A stretch of DNA of 64,000 nt from Sphingomonas sp. IC-56 (lineage in GTDB: Bacteria; Pseudomonadota; Alphaproteobacteria; Sphingomonadales; Sphingomonadaceae): positions 62,001-126,000 of the forward strand of contig NZ_JAJNDV010000001.1 of the NCBI RefSeq assembly GCF_021043375.1, read 5' to 3'. Below, piece after piece: positions 44,923 to 53,306 of the stretch; within the stretch, counting starts at the first letter, position 1, and the number at the start of each line of letters is the position of its first letter. The position numbers were made by a program, and so were the translations under genes. The notes below the pieces were generated by a model that saw only the letters and a program-made list of their open reading frames with translations, made no database searches and was not told the DNA's origin.

Positions 44923-46364
44923 GCGCGCTTCCAGAAGCTTTCGGGTCGCGCAAAGGGAGACAGCCCCCCAACCCCGCTCGTCAGGTGCGCGTCTTCATGC
45001 AGGAACGTGAGCAGGGCATCGAGCGCCACAGGCCGCGAAATCAGGAAGCCCTGCACCATGTCGCACCCCATCACACTGAGAAGAGCCAGCGCCGATGGCG
45101 TCTCCACACCCTCGGCAGTCACTTCCATTTCCAGAGCATGCGCTAAGTCGATGGTGGATCGGACGATCAGCGGATCCCGATTGCTCGAGGTGAGCTGCAG
45201 AACGAACATCTTGTCGATCTTCAATTCACGCGCCGGCAACTGCTTGAGATAGGCAAGGGACGAGAGACCAGCGCCGTAATCGTCGATCGCAAGCTGCACG
45301 CCGATGCGCGCAAAATTCTGCAAGTGGCGAATGGCGCTTTCGGGATCGCGAATCACAGCCGTCTCCGTGATTTCGAAGCCGAGCTTGGCGTCGCTTCCTG
45401 ACACGATCTCGCATGCCTCAGCGACAAAGGCGGCATCCGCCAGCAGCATGCCGGAGATGTTCAGGAACAGCGGGATGTCGTGCCCTGCGGCGGCAAGCCG
45501 CTTCTGATCCTCGATAACGCGCCGCATAGTCCAAAGGGTGAGCGCGCCGATCTCGCCCGCTTCCTCGGCGACGCCGATGAAATCCCCCGGAGCGATCAGC
45601 CCGTGCGTGGGGTGATGCCAACGCAGCAAGGCTTCCGCGCTGGCAACCTTCTGCCGCCGCACATGCACCTTTGGCTGATAGTGGATGAACATCTCCCCGC
45701 GCGCAATCGCACGCGGCAGTTCACGCATCATCGCGAGGCGATCAAAGGCTAGCTCAGCACAAGAGAGATCGCGCACCACAATGGGATCCTGCGATCGGGC
45801 TTCGTCGAGCGCGGCTTCCGCGGCTTCGATCAGGCGCAATTCGTCGCAGTTTCGCCCGGGCGCAACCGCCAGGCCGAAACGAGTGCTCACCGGATATGAT
45901 CCTCCGCCCACCCCCATCAGGGGCAAGCAGCTTCTCAGCAGATCAACCGTCCGGGATGCATGTTCGGGATCATCGCACTCGAATGACAGCTCGGCGGTAG
46001 CACGGCCGGTGGCGGTTAGACGGATGTCGGGACTCTGATCCGCGATGACTCGGATGAAACTTGGTATCAATCGTTCGGCCTCTTCCCGGCCAAGATGCCG
46101 CCGCAGGATCACAAAGTTGGTGATCTCGAACAAGCAAAGCGCTCGGTAACGATGCGGCACGGCGATTTTCTTCACCGCCCCAGGTCCCTGTATAAGACAG
46201 CTTGGAGCGGTCTCGGCAAAAGGGCGATCCACATGTTCAATGGCTGCGGCGCTTCCCTCGTCGATCTGCGCCGGCGGACATGGCGCAACCAACTTCATGA
46301 TTTGCCGTCCAATTGCCGGATCGGCCTCCTCAAGGTCTGACGATGTGCACGGCCCGCGAGACAT
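44919..46364 (-). CDS. EAL-domain cyclic-di-GMP phosphodiesterase with degenerate GGDEF
   Basis: A 481-residue protein with a middle GGDEF-like domain (about 70-200) that lacks the GGDEF motif and so should not make c-di-GMP. The C-terminal EAL domain (about 210-460) keeps the key residues: SAEALLRWHHP, NISG, FEITETA, IDDYGAGLSSL, KIDKMF, TAEGVET and MVQGFLISRP, so it is likely an active phosphodiesterase lowering c-di-GMP. There is no TM segment. It heads the operon with the TPR hybrid kinase and receiver. Confidence 0.9.
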   Translation of the reverse strand: MSRGPCTSSDLEEADPAIGRQIMKLVAPCPPAQIDEGSAAAIEHVDRPFAETAPSCLIQGPGAVKKIAVPHRYRALCLFEITNFVILRRHLGREEAERLIPSFIRVIADQSPDIRLTATGRATAELSFECDDPEHASRTVDLLRSCLPLMGVGGGSYPVSTRFGLAVAPGRNCDELRLIEAAEAALDEARSQDPIVVRDLSCAELAFDRLAMMRELPRAIARGEMFIHYQPKVHVRRQKVASAEALLRWHHPTHGLIAPGDFIGVAEEAGEIGALTLWTMRRVIEDQKRLAAAGHDIPLFLNISGMLLADAAFVAEACEIVSGSDAKLGFEITETAVIRDPESAIRHLQNFARIGVQLAIDDYGAGLSSLAYLKQLPARELKIDKMFVLQLTSSNRDPLIVRSTIDLAHALEMEVTAEGVETPSALALLSVMGCDMVQGFLISRPVALDALLTFLHEDAHLTSGVGGLSPFARPESFWKRA

Positions 46365-46520
46365 GCCCCACTCCCTACAATCGCAGCGTTGAAGGAACCG
46401 TTAAGTCGCAAAGGAGCGGGCGAACGCTCCCTTCCTCCGCAAAAACCCTGATTGAAATAGGGTTAAGGCCGCGTTAACGATGTTCCTGCGCACCACGGGG
46501 CGCTCGATGGGAGAAATTTC
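46365..46520. other. Upstream region of the EAL operon and the micro-ORF
   Basis: Divergent promoter region between the EAL gene (minus) and the micro-ORF (plus). It contains AAATAGGG and AACGATG stretches but no promoter I can fix. No gene is seen. Confidence 0.4.
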
Positions 46521-46583
46521 ATGTTCGCATTCCTCTTCTCGTTCTTCAAAGACGGCGGCGGCGACGACATCCGTCCGTTCTGA
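46521..46583 (+). CDS. Candidate 20-residue micro-protein in a short independent transcript
   Basis: An ATG with a good GGGAG ribosome-binding site eight bases upstream opens a 20-codon frame, MFAFLFSFFKDGGGDDIRPF, ended by TGA. The N-terminal nine residues are strongly hydrophobic/aromatic and the rest is Gly/Asp rich. A strong terminator follows 77 bases later, so this looks like its own transcript of about 150-200 bases. It might equally be a small RNA with a chance frame. Confidence 0.45.
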   Translation: MFAFLFSFFKDGGGDDIRPF

Positions 46584-46659
46584 AGCATACGCCTCGGGCC
46601 GGTGCGTCGTGGTTCCTAACGGAGCCCCTCGACGACCGGTCCTATTCCGGGCTTGAGAA

Positions 46660-46683
46660 AAGCGGCCGAAAGGCCGCTTTTTT
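46660..46683 (+). terminator. Rho-independent terminator after the micro-ORF
   Basis: AAAGCGGCC, loop GAAA, GGCCGCTTT, then further Ts (seven in a row). A perfect stem with a GNRA-type loop, 77 bases after the micro-ORF stop and 116 bases before ugd. Confidence 0.9.
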
Positions 46684-46798
46684 GTTGCCCGTGTGCAACG
46701 ATATCCAAGGTTGGCAGGTTCCTGCCCTGCGCCTCCCCTTGCCCTGCGGCATCGGTTCGTTAAGGGCGCACTGATCCTTCACCCCAAGGGGAATTGCG

Positions 46799-48115
46799 TT
46801 GCGTATTGCGATGATCGGCACGGGCTATGTCGGCCTGGTTTCCGGTGCCTGCTTCTCGGACTTCGGCCATGACGTTGTCTGCGTCGACAAGGACGCACGC
46901 AAGATCGAGCTGCTGCATCAGAATGTGATGCCGATCTACGAGCCAGGCCTTGCCGAACTGGTCGCATCCAATGTCCGTGCGGGCCGCCTGTCCTTCACCA
47001 CCGATCTCGCCGAAGGGGTCAAGGATGCCGATGCGATCTTCATCGCGGTGGGTACGCCGAGCCGGCGGGGCGACGGCCATGCCGACCTGTCCTATGTGTT
47101 CGCCGCGGCGCGCGAAATCGCCGAAAACCTGACCAAGCCCAGCGTCATCGTCACCAAGTCCACCGTCCCGGTTGGCACCGGCGATGAAGTCGAACGCATC
47201 CTTGCCGAGGTTGCGCCCCAGAGCGGCGCCAAGGTCGTGTCCAACCCCGAGTTCCTGCGCGAAGGCGCGGCGATCGAGGACTTCAAGCGGCCCGACCGCG
47301 TCGTTGTCGGCACCGACGACGAGAGCGCACGCGAAGTGATGCGCCAGATCTACCGTCCGCTGAGCCTGAACCAGAACGCACCGGTGGTGTTCGTCGGCCG
47401 CCGCACCAGCGAACTGATCAAATACGCTGCGAACGCGTTCCTCGCAGTCAAGATCACCTTCATCAACGAAATTGCCGACCTGTGCGAAGCAGTCGGCGCC
47501 GATGTGCAGGAGGTGTCGCGCGGCATCGGCATGGACAACCGCATTGGCGGCAAGTTCCTCCATGCCGGCCCAGGCTATGGCGGCTCCTGCTTCCCTAAGG
47601 ACACGCTGGCGCTGCTCAAGACTGCAGAAGATTTCGAAGCGCCACAGCGCATTGTCGAAGCGACCGTGCAAGTGAACGACGCGCGCAAGCGCGCCATGGG
47701 TCGCAAGGTCATCAAGGCGATGGGGGGCGACGCCCATGGCAAGACCGTTGCCGTGCTCGGCCTCACCTTCAAGCCCAACACCGACGACATGCGCGACGCG
47801 CCCAGCCTGTCGGTCATCGCCGCCTTGCAGGACGCGGGCGCCAAGGTCCGCGCCTATGACCCCGAAGGCGTTGAGCAGGCCCGGCCGATGCTGAACGACG
47901 TGGACTTCTGCGACAGCCCCTATGTGGCCGCCAAGGACGCTGACGCACTGGTGATCGTCACCGAGTGGGACGAGTTCCGCGCACTCGACCTCAAGCGCAT
48001 GGCTGGCGTCCTCAAGACGCCGCTGCTGGTCGACCTGCGCAACATCTATCCGCCCGCTGAAGCCGAGCGCGCTGGTTTGACTCTGGTGGGGGTAGGCAAG
48101 CCCAAGCGCGACTGA
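46799..48115 (+). CDS. ugd: UDP-glucose 6-dehydrogenase
   Basis: Ugd oxidises UDP-glucose to UDP-glucuronate. The 438-residue protein has a Rossmann loop (AMIGTGYVGLVSGACFSDFG), TKSTVPVGTGDEVE, NPEFLREGAAIEDF and the catalytic Cys in GPGYGGSCFPKDT, which is the UDP-glucose type and distinct from the two other sugar dehydrogenases in the window. The start is TTG 46799, preceded by AAGGGG; another TTG lies five bases upstream, out of frame. It supplies the UDP-GlcA used by the epimerase and decarboxylase at 31-36 kb. Confidence 0.95.
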   Translation: MRIAMIGTGYVGLVSGACFSDFGHDVVCVDKDARKIELLHQNVMPIYEPGLAELVASNVRAGRLSFTTDLAEGVKDADAIFIAVGTPSRRGDGHADLSYVFAAAREIAENLTKPSVIVTKSTVPVGTGDEVERILAEVAPQSGAKVVSNPEFLREGAAIEDFKRPDRVVVGTDDESAREVMRQIYRPLSLNQNAPVVFVGRRTSELIKYAANAFLAVKITFINEIADLCEAVGADVQEVSRGIGMDNRIGGKFLHAGPGYGGSCFPKDTLALLKTAEDFEAPQRIVEATVQVNDARKRAMGRKVIKAMGGDAHGKTVAVLGLTFKPNTDDMRDAPSLSVIAALQDAGAKVRAYDPEGVEQARPMLNDVDFCDSPYVAAKDADALVIVTEWDEFRALDLKRMAGVLKTPLLVDLRNIYPPAEAERAGLTLVGVGKPKRD

Positions 48116-48211
48116 GCGCACAGGCGACAAAGCGCCGGAACTGCCTGCGAGTATTGCCAGCTAAACATAAACTAGATCGCCGCTGTTCGGGCCAGTTCCT
48201 AGATCGGCGGC

Positions 48212-49165
48212 ATGCTGCAGTCCCAGGCCGTTCCGGCGCATAGCGCCCCTCGCGAACCGATTTCCTTACCCGCCCTCACCCACCTTCAGCGGCTGGAGGC
48301 GGAGAGCATCCACATCATGCGGGAGGTCGTCGCCGAGGCGGAGCGTCCGGTGATGCTCTATTCGGTGGGCAAGGACAGCGCGGTCATGCTGCACCTGGCG
48401 CGCAAGGCTTTCTATCCCGCGCCGCCCCCCTTCCCGCTCCTGCACGTCGACACGACCTGGAAGTTCCAGGCTATGTATGCGTTGCGCGACCGTGCCGCAC
48501 AGGCGGCCGGCATGGACCTGATTGTCCACCAGAACCCCGACGCGCTCGCGCGCGGCATCAATCCCTTCGACCATGGCGGGCTGCACACCGATCTGTGGAA
48601 GACCGAGGGGCTGAAGCAGGCGCTCGATCACTATGGCTTCGACGCAGCTTTTGGTGGCGCCAGGCGCGATGAGGAAAAGAGCCGCGCCAAGGAGCGCGTC
48701 TTTTCCTTCCGCACTGCCTCGCATCGCTGGGACCCGAAGAACCAGCGCCCGGAGCTCTGGCGCCTGTACAACGCCCGCAAGAACAAGGGCGAGAGCATCC
48801 GCGTCTTTCCGCTGTCCAATTGGACCGAGCTCGACATCTGGCAGTACATTCTCGCCGAGCAGATCGAGATCGTGCCGCTGTACTTTGCGGCTCCGCGCCC
48901 AACGGTGAAGCGCGACGGCATGCTGCTGATGGTCGACGACGACCGCTTCCGCCTCCAGCCTGGCGAAACGCCCGTGGAGCGTTCGGTGCGATTCCGCACC
49001 CTTGGCTGCTACCCGCTGACCGGGGCAGTGGAGAGCGAAGCTTCGACGCTGGAGCAGGTCATCCAAGAAATGCTGCTCACCACTACCTCCGAGCGGCAAG
49101 GCCGCGCGATCGATCATGACCAAGCGGCCAGCATGGAAAAGAAGAAGCAGGAGGGCTATTTCTGA
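48212..49165 (+). CDS. cysD: Sulfate adenylyltransferase subunit 2
   Basis: CysD is the catalytic subunit of ATP sulfurylase, forming adenosine 5'-phosphosulfate from sulfate and ATP. The 317-residue PP-loop (adenylate-forming) protein has the motif [42 protein letters not shown] and [11 protein letters not shown]. Its stop overlaps the cysNC ATG (TGATG). About 95 bases separate it from ugd; no clear promoter was picked out. Confidence 0.96.
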   Translation: MLQSQAVPAHSAPREPISLPALTHLQRLEAESIHIMREVVAEAERPVMLYSVGKDSAVMLHLARKAFYPAPPPFPLLHVDTTWKFQAMYALRDRAAQAAGMDLIVHQNPDALARGINPFDHGGLHTDLWKTEGLKQALDHYGFDAAFGGARRDEEKSRAKERVFSFRTASHRWDPKNQRPELWRLYNARKNKGESIRVFPLSNWTELDIWQYILAEQIEIVPLYFAAPRPTVKRDGMLLMVDDDRFRLQPGETPVERSVRFRTLGCYPLTGAVESEASTLEQVIQEMLLTTTSERQGRAIDHDQAASMEKKKQEGYF

Positions 49166-51078
49166 TGGCCTCCTATCGCCCCGACGCGCTGATCGCGTCC
49201 GACATTTCCAGCTACCTCCACCAGCACCAGAACAAGTCGCTGCTGCGCTTCATCACCTGCGGATCGGTGGATGACGGCAAGTCCACGCTGATCGGCCGCC
49301 TCCTCTACGATTCCAAGATGATCTTCGAGGATCAGCTCGCCAGCCTGGAGGCCGACAGCAAGCGTCTGGGCACGCAAGGGCAGGAGATCGACTTCGCGCT
49401 GCTGGTCGACGGCCTCGCCGCCGAGCGCGAACAGGGCATCACCATTGATGTCGCCTATCGCTTCTTCGCGACCGAGAAGCGCAAGTTCATCGTCGCCGAC
49501 ACGCCCGGCCACGAACAGTACACCCGCAACATGGTGACCGGCGCGTCGACCGCCGACTTGGCGGTGATTCTGATCGACGCGCGCAAGGGCGTGCTAACGC
49601 AAACTCGCCGCCACAGCTACCTCTGCCACCTGCTCGGCATCCGCCACATCGTCCTGGCGGTGAACAAGATGGACCTGATCGGCTACGACCAGCAGGCCTA
49701 TGCCGACATCGTCGCCGACTACACGGCCTTTGCGCAGTCGATCGGCATCGAAGCGTTCACCCCGATCCCGATCTCGGGGTTCAAGGGCGACAACATCGCG
49801 GCTTCATCGGCAAACATGCCCTGGTTCGAAGGGCCCGCGCTGCTCGACCATCTCGAAACGGTGGAGGTCGAGGTAGAAGCCGCCCGCGCCCAGCCGTTCC
49901 GCATGCCGGTACAATGGGTCAACCGCCCCAATCTCGATTTCCGCGGCTTTGCCGGCCTGATCGCCAGCGGCACCGTGCGCCCAGGCGACCCGGTCCGGAT
50001 CCTTCCCTCCGGCCGCGCCAGCCGCGTGGAGCGCATCGTCGCGTTCGGCGGCGATCGGGAAGCGGCAGGCGCAGGCGAGTCCGTCACCCTCACCCTCGCC
50101 GACGAACTCGACTGCTCGCGCGGCGACGTGATCGCGGCCGCTGACATGCCGCCCCAGGCCGCCGACCAGTTTAAAGCCACCATCGTATGGATGGATGGCG
50201 AAGACCTGCTTCCCGGTCGCGCCTATTGGCTCAAGCTCACCACCCAGACGGTCAGCGCCGTCGTCCGCGCGCCCGAGCATGTCATCGACATCAACACGCT
50301 GGCAAAAACCTCCGCCAAGACGCTGGGATTGAACGACATCGGCGTCGCCGAGATCGCCACCGATCGCCCGCTCGTCTTCGAACCCTATGCCGATTCTCAG
50401 GATCTCGGCGGCTTCATCCTGATCGACAAGGCGACCAACGCCACTGTCGCGGCCGGCATGCTCAGCTTCGCGCTGCGCCGCGCGCAGAACGTCCATTGGC
50501 AAGCCACCGAGATCACCCGCGAGGCCCATGCCGCGCAAAAGGGCCAGCAGCCCCGCCTGCTCTGGTTCACCGGCTTGTCGGGCTCGGGCAAGTCGACCAT
50601 CGCCAACCTGGTCGAAAAGAAGCTGCACGCGCTCGGCAAGCACAGCTTCCTGCTCGACGGTGACAATGTCCGCCATGGTCTCAACCGCGATCTCGGCTTC
50701 ACCGACGCCGATCGCATCGAGAATATCCGCCGCGTGGGCGAAGTCGCCAAGCTGATGACCGACGCCGGCCTCATCGTCCTGACCGCCTTCATCTCGCCCT
50801 TCCGGGCCGAACGCGATCTCGCCCGCTCGATGGTGCCCGAAGGCGAGTTCTTCGAGATCTTCATCGACACGCCCCTGGAGGCGGCGGAGGCGCGCGACGT
50901 GAAGGGCCTCTACAAAAAGGCGCGTGCCGGCGAGATCGCCCACTTTACCGGCATCTCCAGCCCCTATGAGCCGCCGCTCAACCCGGAAATCCGTATCGAC
51001 ACGACGCGCTGCACGCCCGAAGAAGCAGCAGAGCGGATCGTGGAGGAAATCATGGGCATATGGTCGCCGACGCTATGA
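49165..51078 (+). CDS. cysN/cysC: Bifunctional sulfate adenylyltransferase subunit 1 / adenylylsulfate kinase
   Basis: A 637-residue fusion. The N-terminal CysN part is a GTPase ([32 protein letters not shown]) that drives CysD. The C-terminal CysC part (from about 455) is an APS kinase with Walker [10 protein letters not shown], the [10 protein letters not shown] segment and a [10 protein letters not shown] stretch, producing PAPS. This CysNC fusion is common in alphaproteobacteria. With CysD and CysQ it forms the sulfate-activation operon; PAPS can serve cysteine synthesis or sulfated polymers. Confidence 0.96.
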   Translation: MASYRPDALIASDISSYLHQHQNKSLLRFITCGSVDDGKSTLIGRLLYDSKMIFEDQLASLEADSKRLGTQGQEIDFALLVDGLAAEREQGITIDVAYRFFATEKRKFIVADTPGHEQYTRNMVTGASTADLAVILIDARKGVLTQTRRHSYLCHLLGIRHIVLAVNKMDLIGYDQQAYADIVADYTAFAQSIGIEAFTPIPISGFKGDNIAASSANMPWFEGPALLDHLETVEVEVEAARAQPFRMPVQWVNRPNLDFRGFAGLIASGTVRPGDPVRILPSGRASRVERIVAFGGDREAAGAGESVTLTLADELDCSRGDVIAAADMPPQAADQFKATIVWMDGEDLLPGRAYWLKLTTQTVSAVVRAPEHVIDINTLAKTSAKTLGLNDIGVAEIATDRPLVFEPYADSQDLGGFILIDKATNATVAAGMLSFALRRAQNVHWQATEITREAHAAQKGQQPRLLWFTGLSGSGKSTIANLVEKKLHALGKHSFLLDGDNVRHGLNRDLGFTDADRIENIRRVGEVAKLMTDAGLIVLTAFISPFRAERDLARSMVPEGEFFEIFIDTPLEAAEARDVKGLYKKARAGEIAHFTGISSPYEPPLNPEIRIDTTRCTPEEAAERIVEEIMGIWSPTL

Positions 51079-51815
51079 CCGACCTGCACGACGATGCGCG
51101 CCTCGCAGCCGCGCTCGCTACCCAGGCAGGCGAGCTCCTGCTCGCCATCCAGGCCGATTGCGCAAGCGGCGCCCGGGGCGATCGCGAGGCGAACGCATGC
51201 ATCCTCGAACAGCTGCGCGCCGCCCGCGCCGACGACGCCATCCTGTCCGAAGAATCCGCCGACGACTCTGCCCGGCTGACCCGCTCGCGCGTCTGGATCA
51301 TCGACCCGCTCGACGGCACGAAGGAGTTTGCCGAGCGCCGCGGCGACTGGGCCGTCCACATCGCGCTGGCGATCGACGGCGCTCCAGCCGTCGGTGCCGT
51401 TGCCCTCCCGCGGCTCGGGATCACCCTGTCGAGCGCCAACCCGCCCGCGCTCGCGCCCGCGCACCAGCCCCCGCGCATGCTCGTCAGCCGCAGCCGCGCC
51501 GTCCCGCTCTGTGTCGATGTCGGCCAGGCGATCGGCGCCCAGTCCGTCCCGATGGGCTCGGCCGGCGCCAAGGCGATGGCGGTGGTGCGCGGCGAGGCCG
51601 AGATCTACCTCCACGCCGGCGGTCAGCACCAATGGGACAATTGCGCGCCAGCGGCGGTCGCGCTCGCGGCGGGCCTGCACGTGTCGCGGATCGACGGGTC
51701 GCCGATCGTCTACAACCAGCCCGACACCAACCTTCCCGACCTGCTGATCTGCCGCAAGGAATGGGCAGCGCCAGTACTGGACGCAATACGCGCCTGTAGG
51801 GAAGCGCAACGGTAA
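51075..51815 (+). CDS. cysQ: 3'(2'),5'-bisphosphate nucleotidase CysQ
   Basis: CysQ hydrolyses 3'-phosphoadenosine 5'-phosphate (PAP), the by-product of PAPS use. The 246-residue inositol-monophosphatase-fold protein has the metal motif [33 protein letters not shown] upstream of it and [21 protein letters not shown] near the C-terminus. ATG 51075 forms an ATGA overlap with the cysNC stop; ATG 51060 in the same frame would add five residues. Confidence 0.94.
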   Translation: MTDLHDDARLAAALATQAGELLLAIQADCASGARGDREANACILEQLRAARADDAILSEESADDSARLTRSRVWIIDPLDGTKEFAERRGDWAVHIALAIDGAPAVGAVALPRLGITLSSANPPALAPAHQPPRMLVSRSRAVPLCVDVGQAIGAQSVPMGSAGAKAMAVVRGEAEIYLHAGGQHQWDNCAPAAVALAAGLHVSRIDGSPIVYNQPDTNLPDLLICRKEWAAPVLDAIRACREAQR

Positions 51816-51861
51816 GCCACAACGGTTTACGCGCCCACAGCCGGGCTTTACGTCTGGCTGC

Positions 51862-52731
51862 ATGACCCAGACCCTGTCCGCCCGCTCGCTGCTGTTCGTA
51901 CCCGGCGATTCCGAACGCAAGCTGGTCCGCGCCGCCTCCAGCGCCGCCGACCTGCTGCTGCTCGATCTGGAAGACGCCGTCGCCTGGGAGAAGAAGGCCG
52001 AAGCGCGCGCCCATGTCGCGGAGCGGCTGGCCAATGCCGAGCGCCCCCAGCCCTGGTGGGTCCGCATCAACCCGCTCGATAGCGAGCACGGCATTCACGA
52101 TCTCGCCGCCATCGTGCAGGCGCGGCCCGACGGCATCATGCTGCCCAAGGCGACCCGCGCCGAAGCCGACCGGCTCCACCATTACCTGACCGCCCTCGAA
52201 GCCGCAGCCGGCCTGCCGCTCGGCGCGATCCCGACTATCGCCATCGCCACCGAAACCGCCCCCGCCCTGTTCGGCCTGGGCGACTATGCCGGCTGCCCGC
52301 GCCTGTCCGCGCTCACCTGGGGCGCGGAAGACAGCGCCGCCGCGCTCGGCGCCAGCGACAATCGCGACGAGGCCGGTGAGTATGAGTTCCCCTACCAGCT
52401 GTTCCGCTCGCTATGCCTGGCGGGGGCGGCGGCGGCGCGCGTAACCGCGATAGAAACCATCCACGGCGACTTCCGCGACCTGGCAGGCCTGGAGAAAGTC
52501 GCCACACGCGCTCGGCGTGCAGGCTTCAAGGGCATGATGGCCATCCACCCCGAACAAGTGCCGGTGATCAACCGCGCCTTTTCGCCCTCAGCGGAGGAAC
52601 TCGCCCAGGCCGAGCGCATCGTTGCGACCTTTGCCGCCAATCCAGGCGCCGGCACGATCGGCCTAGACGGCGCCATGCTCGACATGCCCCATTTGAAGCG
52701 CGCCCAAGCCGTCCTCGCCCTCCGCCGCTAG
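51862..52731 (+). CDS. HpcH/HpaI aldolase / citrate lyase beta-like CoA-ester lyase
   Basis: A 289-residue TIM-barrel protein of the CitE-like family, with RSLLFVPGDSERKLVRA at the start, the DLEDAVAWEKK metal-binding segment, a TETAPALFGL active-site region and GFKGMMAIHPEQVPVIN near the end. Relatives include malyl-CoA/citramalyl-CoA lyases and malyl-CoA thioesterases. No citrate-lyase alpha or gamma genes are near, so the substrate is unknown. It is the last host gene before the transposon. Confidence 0.9.
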   Translation: MTQTLSARSLLFVPGDSERKLVRAASSAADLLLLDLEDAVAWEKKAEARAHVAERLANAERPQPWWVRINPLDSEHGIHDLAAIVQARPDGIMLPKATRAEADRLHHYLTALEAAAGLPLGAIPTIAIATETAPALFGLGDYAGCPRLSALTWGAEDSAAALGASDNRDEAGEYEFPYQLFRSLCLAGAAAARVTAIETIHGDFRDLAGLEKVATRARRAGFKGMMAIHPEQVPVINRAFSPSAEELAQAERIVATFAANPGAGTIGLDGAMLDMPHLKRAQAVLALRR

Positions 52732-52744
52732 CCTCTCCTTCTTA

Positions 52745-53147
52745 CGTCATCCCGGCCTTGAGCCGGGATCCCGCTTCTTCTTCTACTGGCGCAAGGCAGA
52801 GGGACCCCGGCTCAAGGCCGGGGTGACGAAGAGAAGGGCAAACCAGTTCCCCGGCGAAGGCCGGGGCCCAGCTTCGGCGCACTCGCAAGGGCGACCACCA
52901 TCGCCCCGAGTTTCAGGCGGCGTTGAAACCAACGGGATAACCGCTGCCGTCATCCCGGCCTTGAGCCGGGATCCCGCTTCTTCTTCTACTGGCGCAAGGC
53001 AGAGGGGCCCGGCTCAAGGCGGGGGTGACGAAGAGAAGGCTAAACTAGTTCCCCGGCGAAGGCCGGGGCCCAGCTTCGGCGCATTCGCAAGGGCGGACCA
53101 CCATCTCGGGCACCATTGCAACTGGGCCCCAGCCTGCGCCGGGGAAC
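52745..53147. repeat. Cluster of four intergenic repeats (A, B-half, A, B) at the transposon boundary
   Basis: Type A 52745-52828, a half type B 52843-52878, type A 52948-53030 and type B about 53045-53147. The two A copies share the loop TTCTTCTTCTACTGGCGCAAGGCAGA, so the unit was probably duplicated in tandem. The transposon end (53163) lies 16 bases beyond the last copy. Confidence 0.85.
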
Positions 53148-53162
53148 CAGCACCAAGCTACG

Positions 53163-53280
53163 TGTAAAAGTGCAATAAAGAACTCCCACTGAGCCGCTGG
53201 CTACGCCGCCCCCCATTGCGACCGGTTCCGCTCAAAAGTTTTCCCACAGTCGAGAAAGCGGACCGAAAATCTTCCTCACT
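53163..53280. repeat. Probable left end of the Tn7-like element with putative TnsB sites
   Basis: The host repeats stop and the sequence begins TGTAAAAGTGCAATAAAG, starting with the 5'-TGT used by Tn7-type ends; Tn7 itself has GACAATAAAG at the same place. Three degenerate sites follow: AATAAAGAACTCCCAC (53174-53189), CAAAAGTTTTCCCAC (to 53247) and CGAAAATCTTCCTCAC (to 53279). The five bases before the end (CTACG, 53158-53162) would be the target duplication. Confidence 0.55.
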
Positions 53281-53306
53281 CCAATCTGATCTGAGCCAAT
53301 AGAGTC

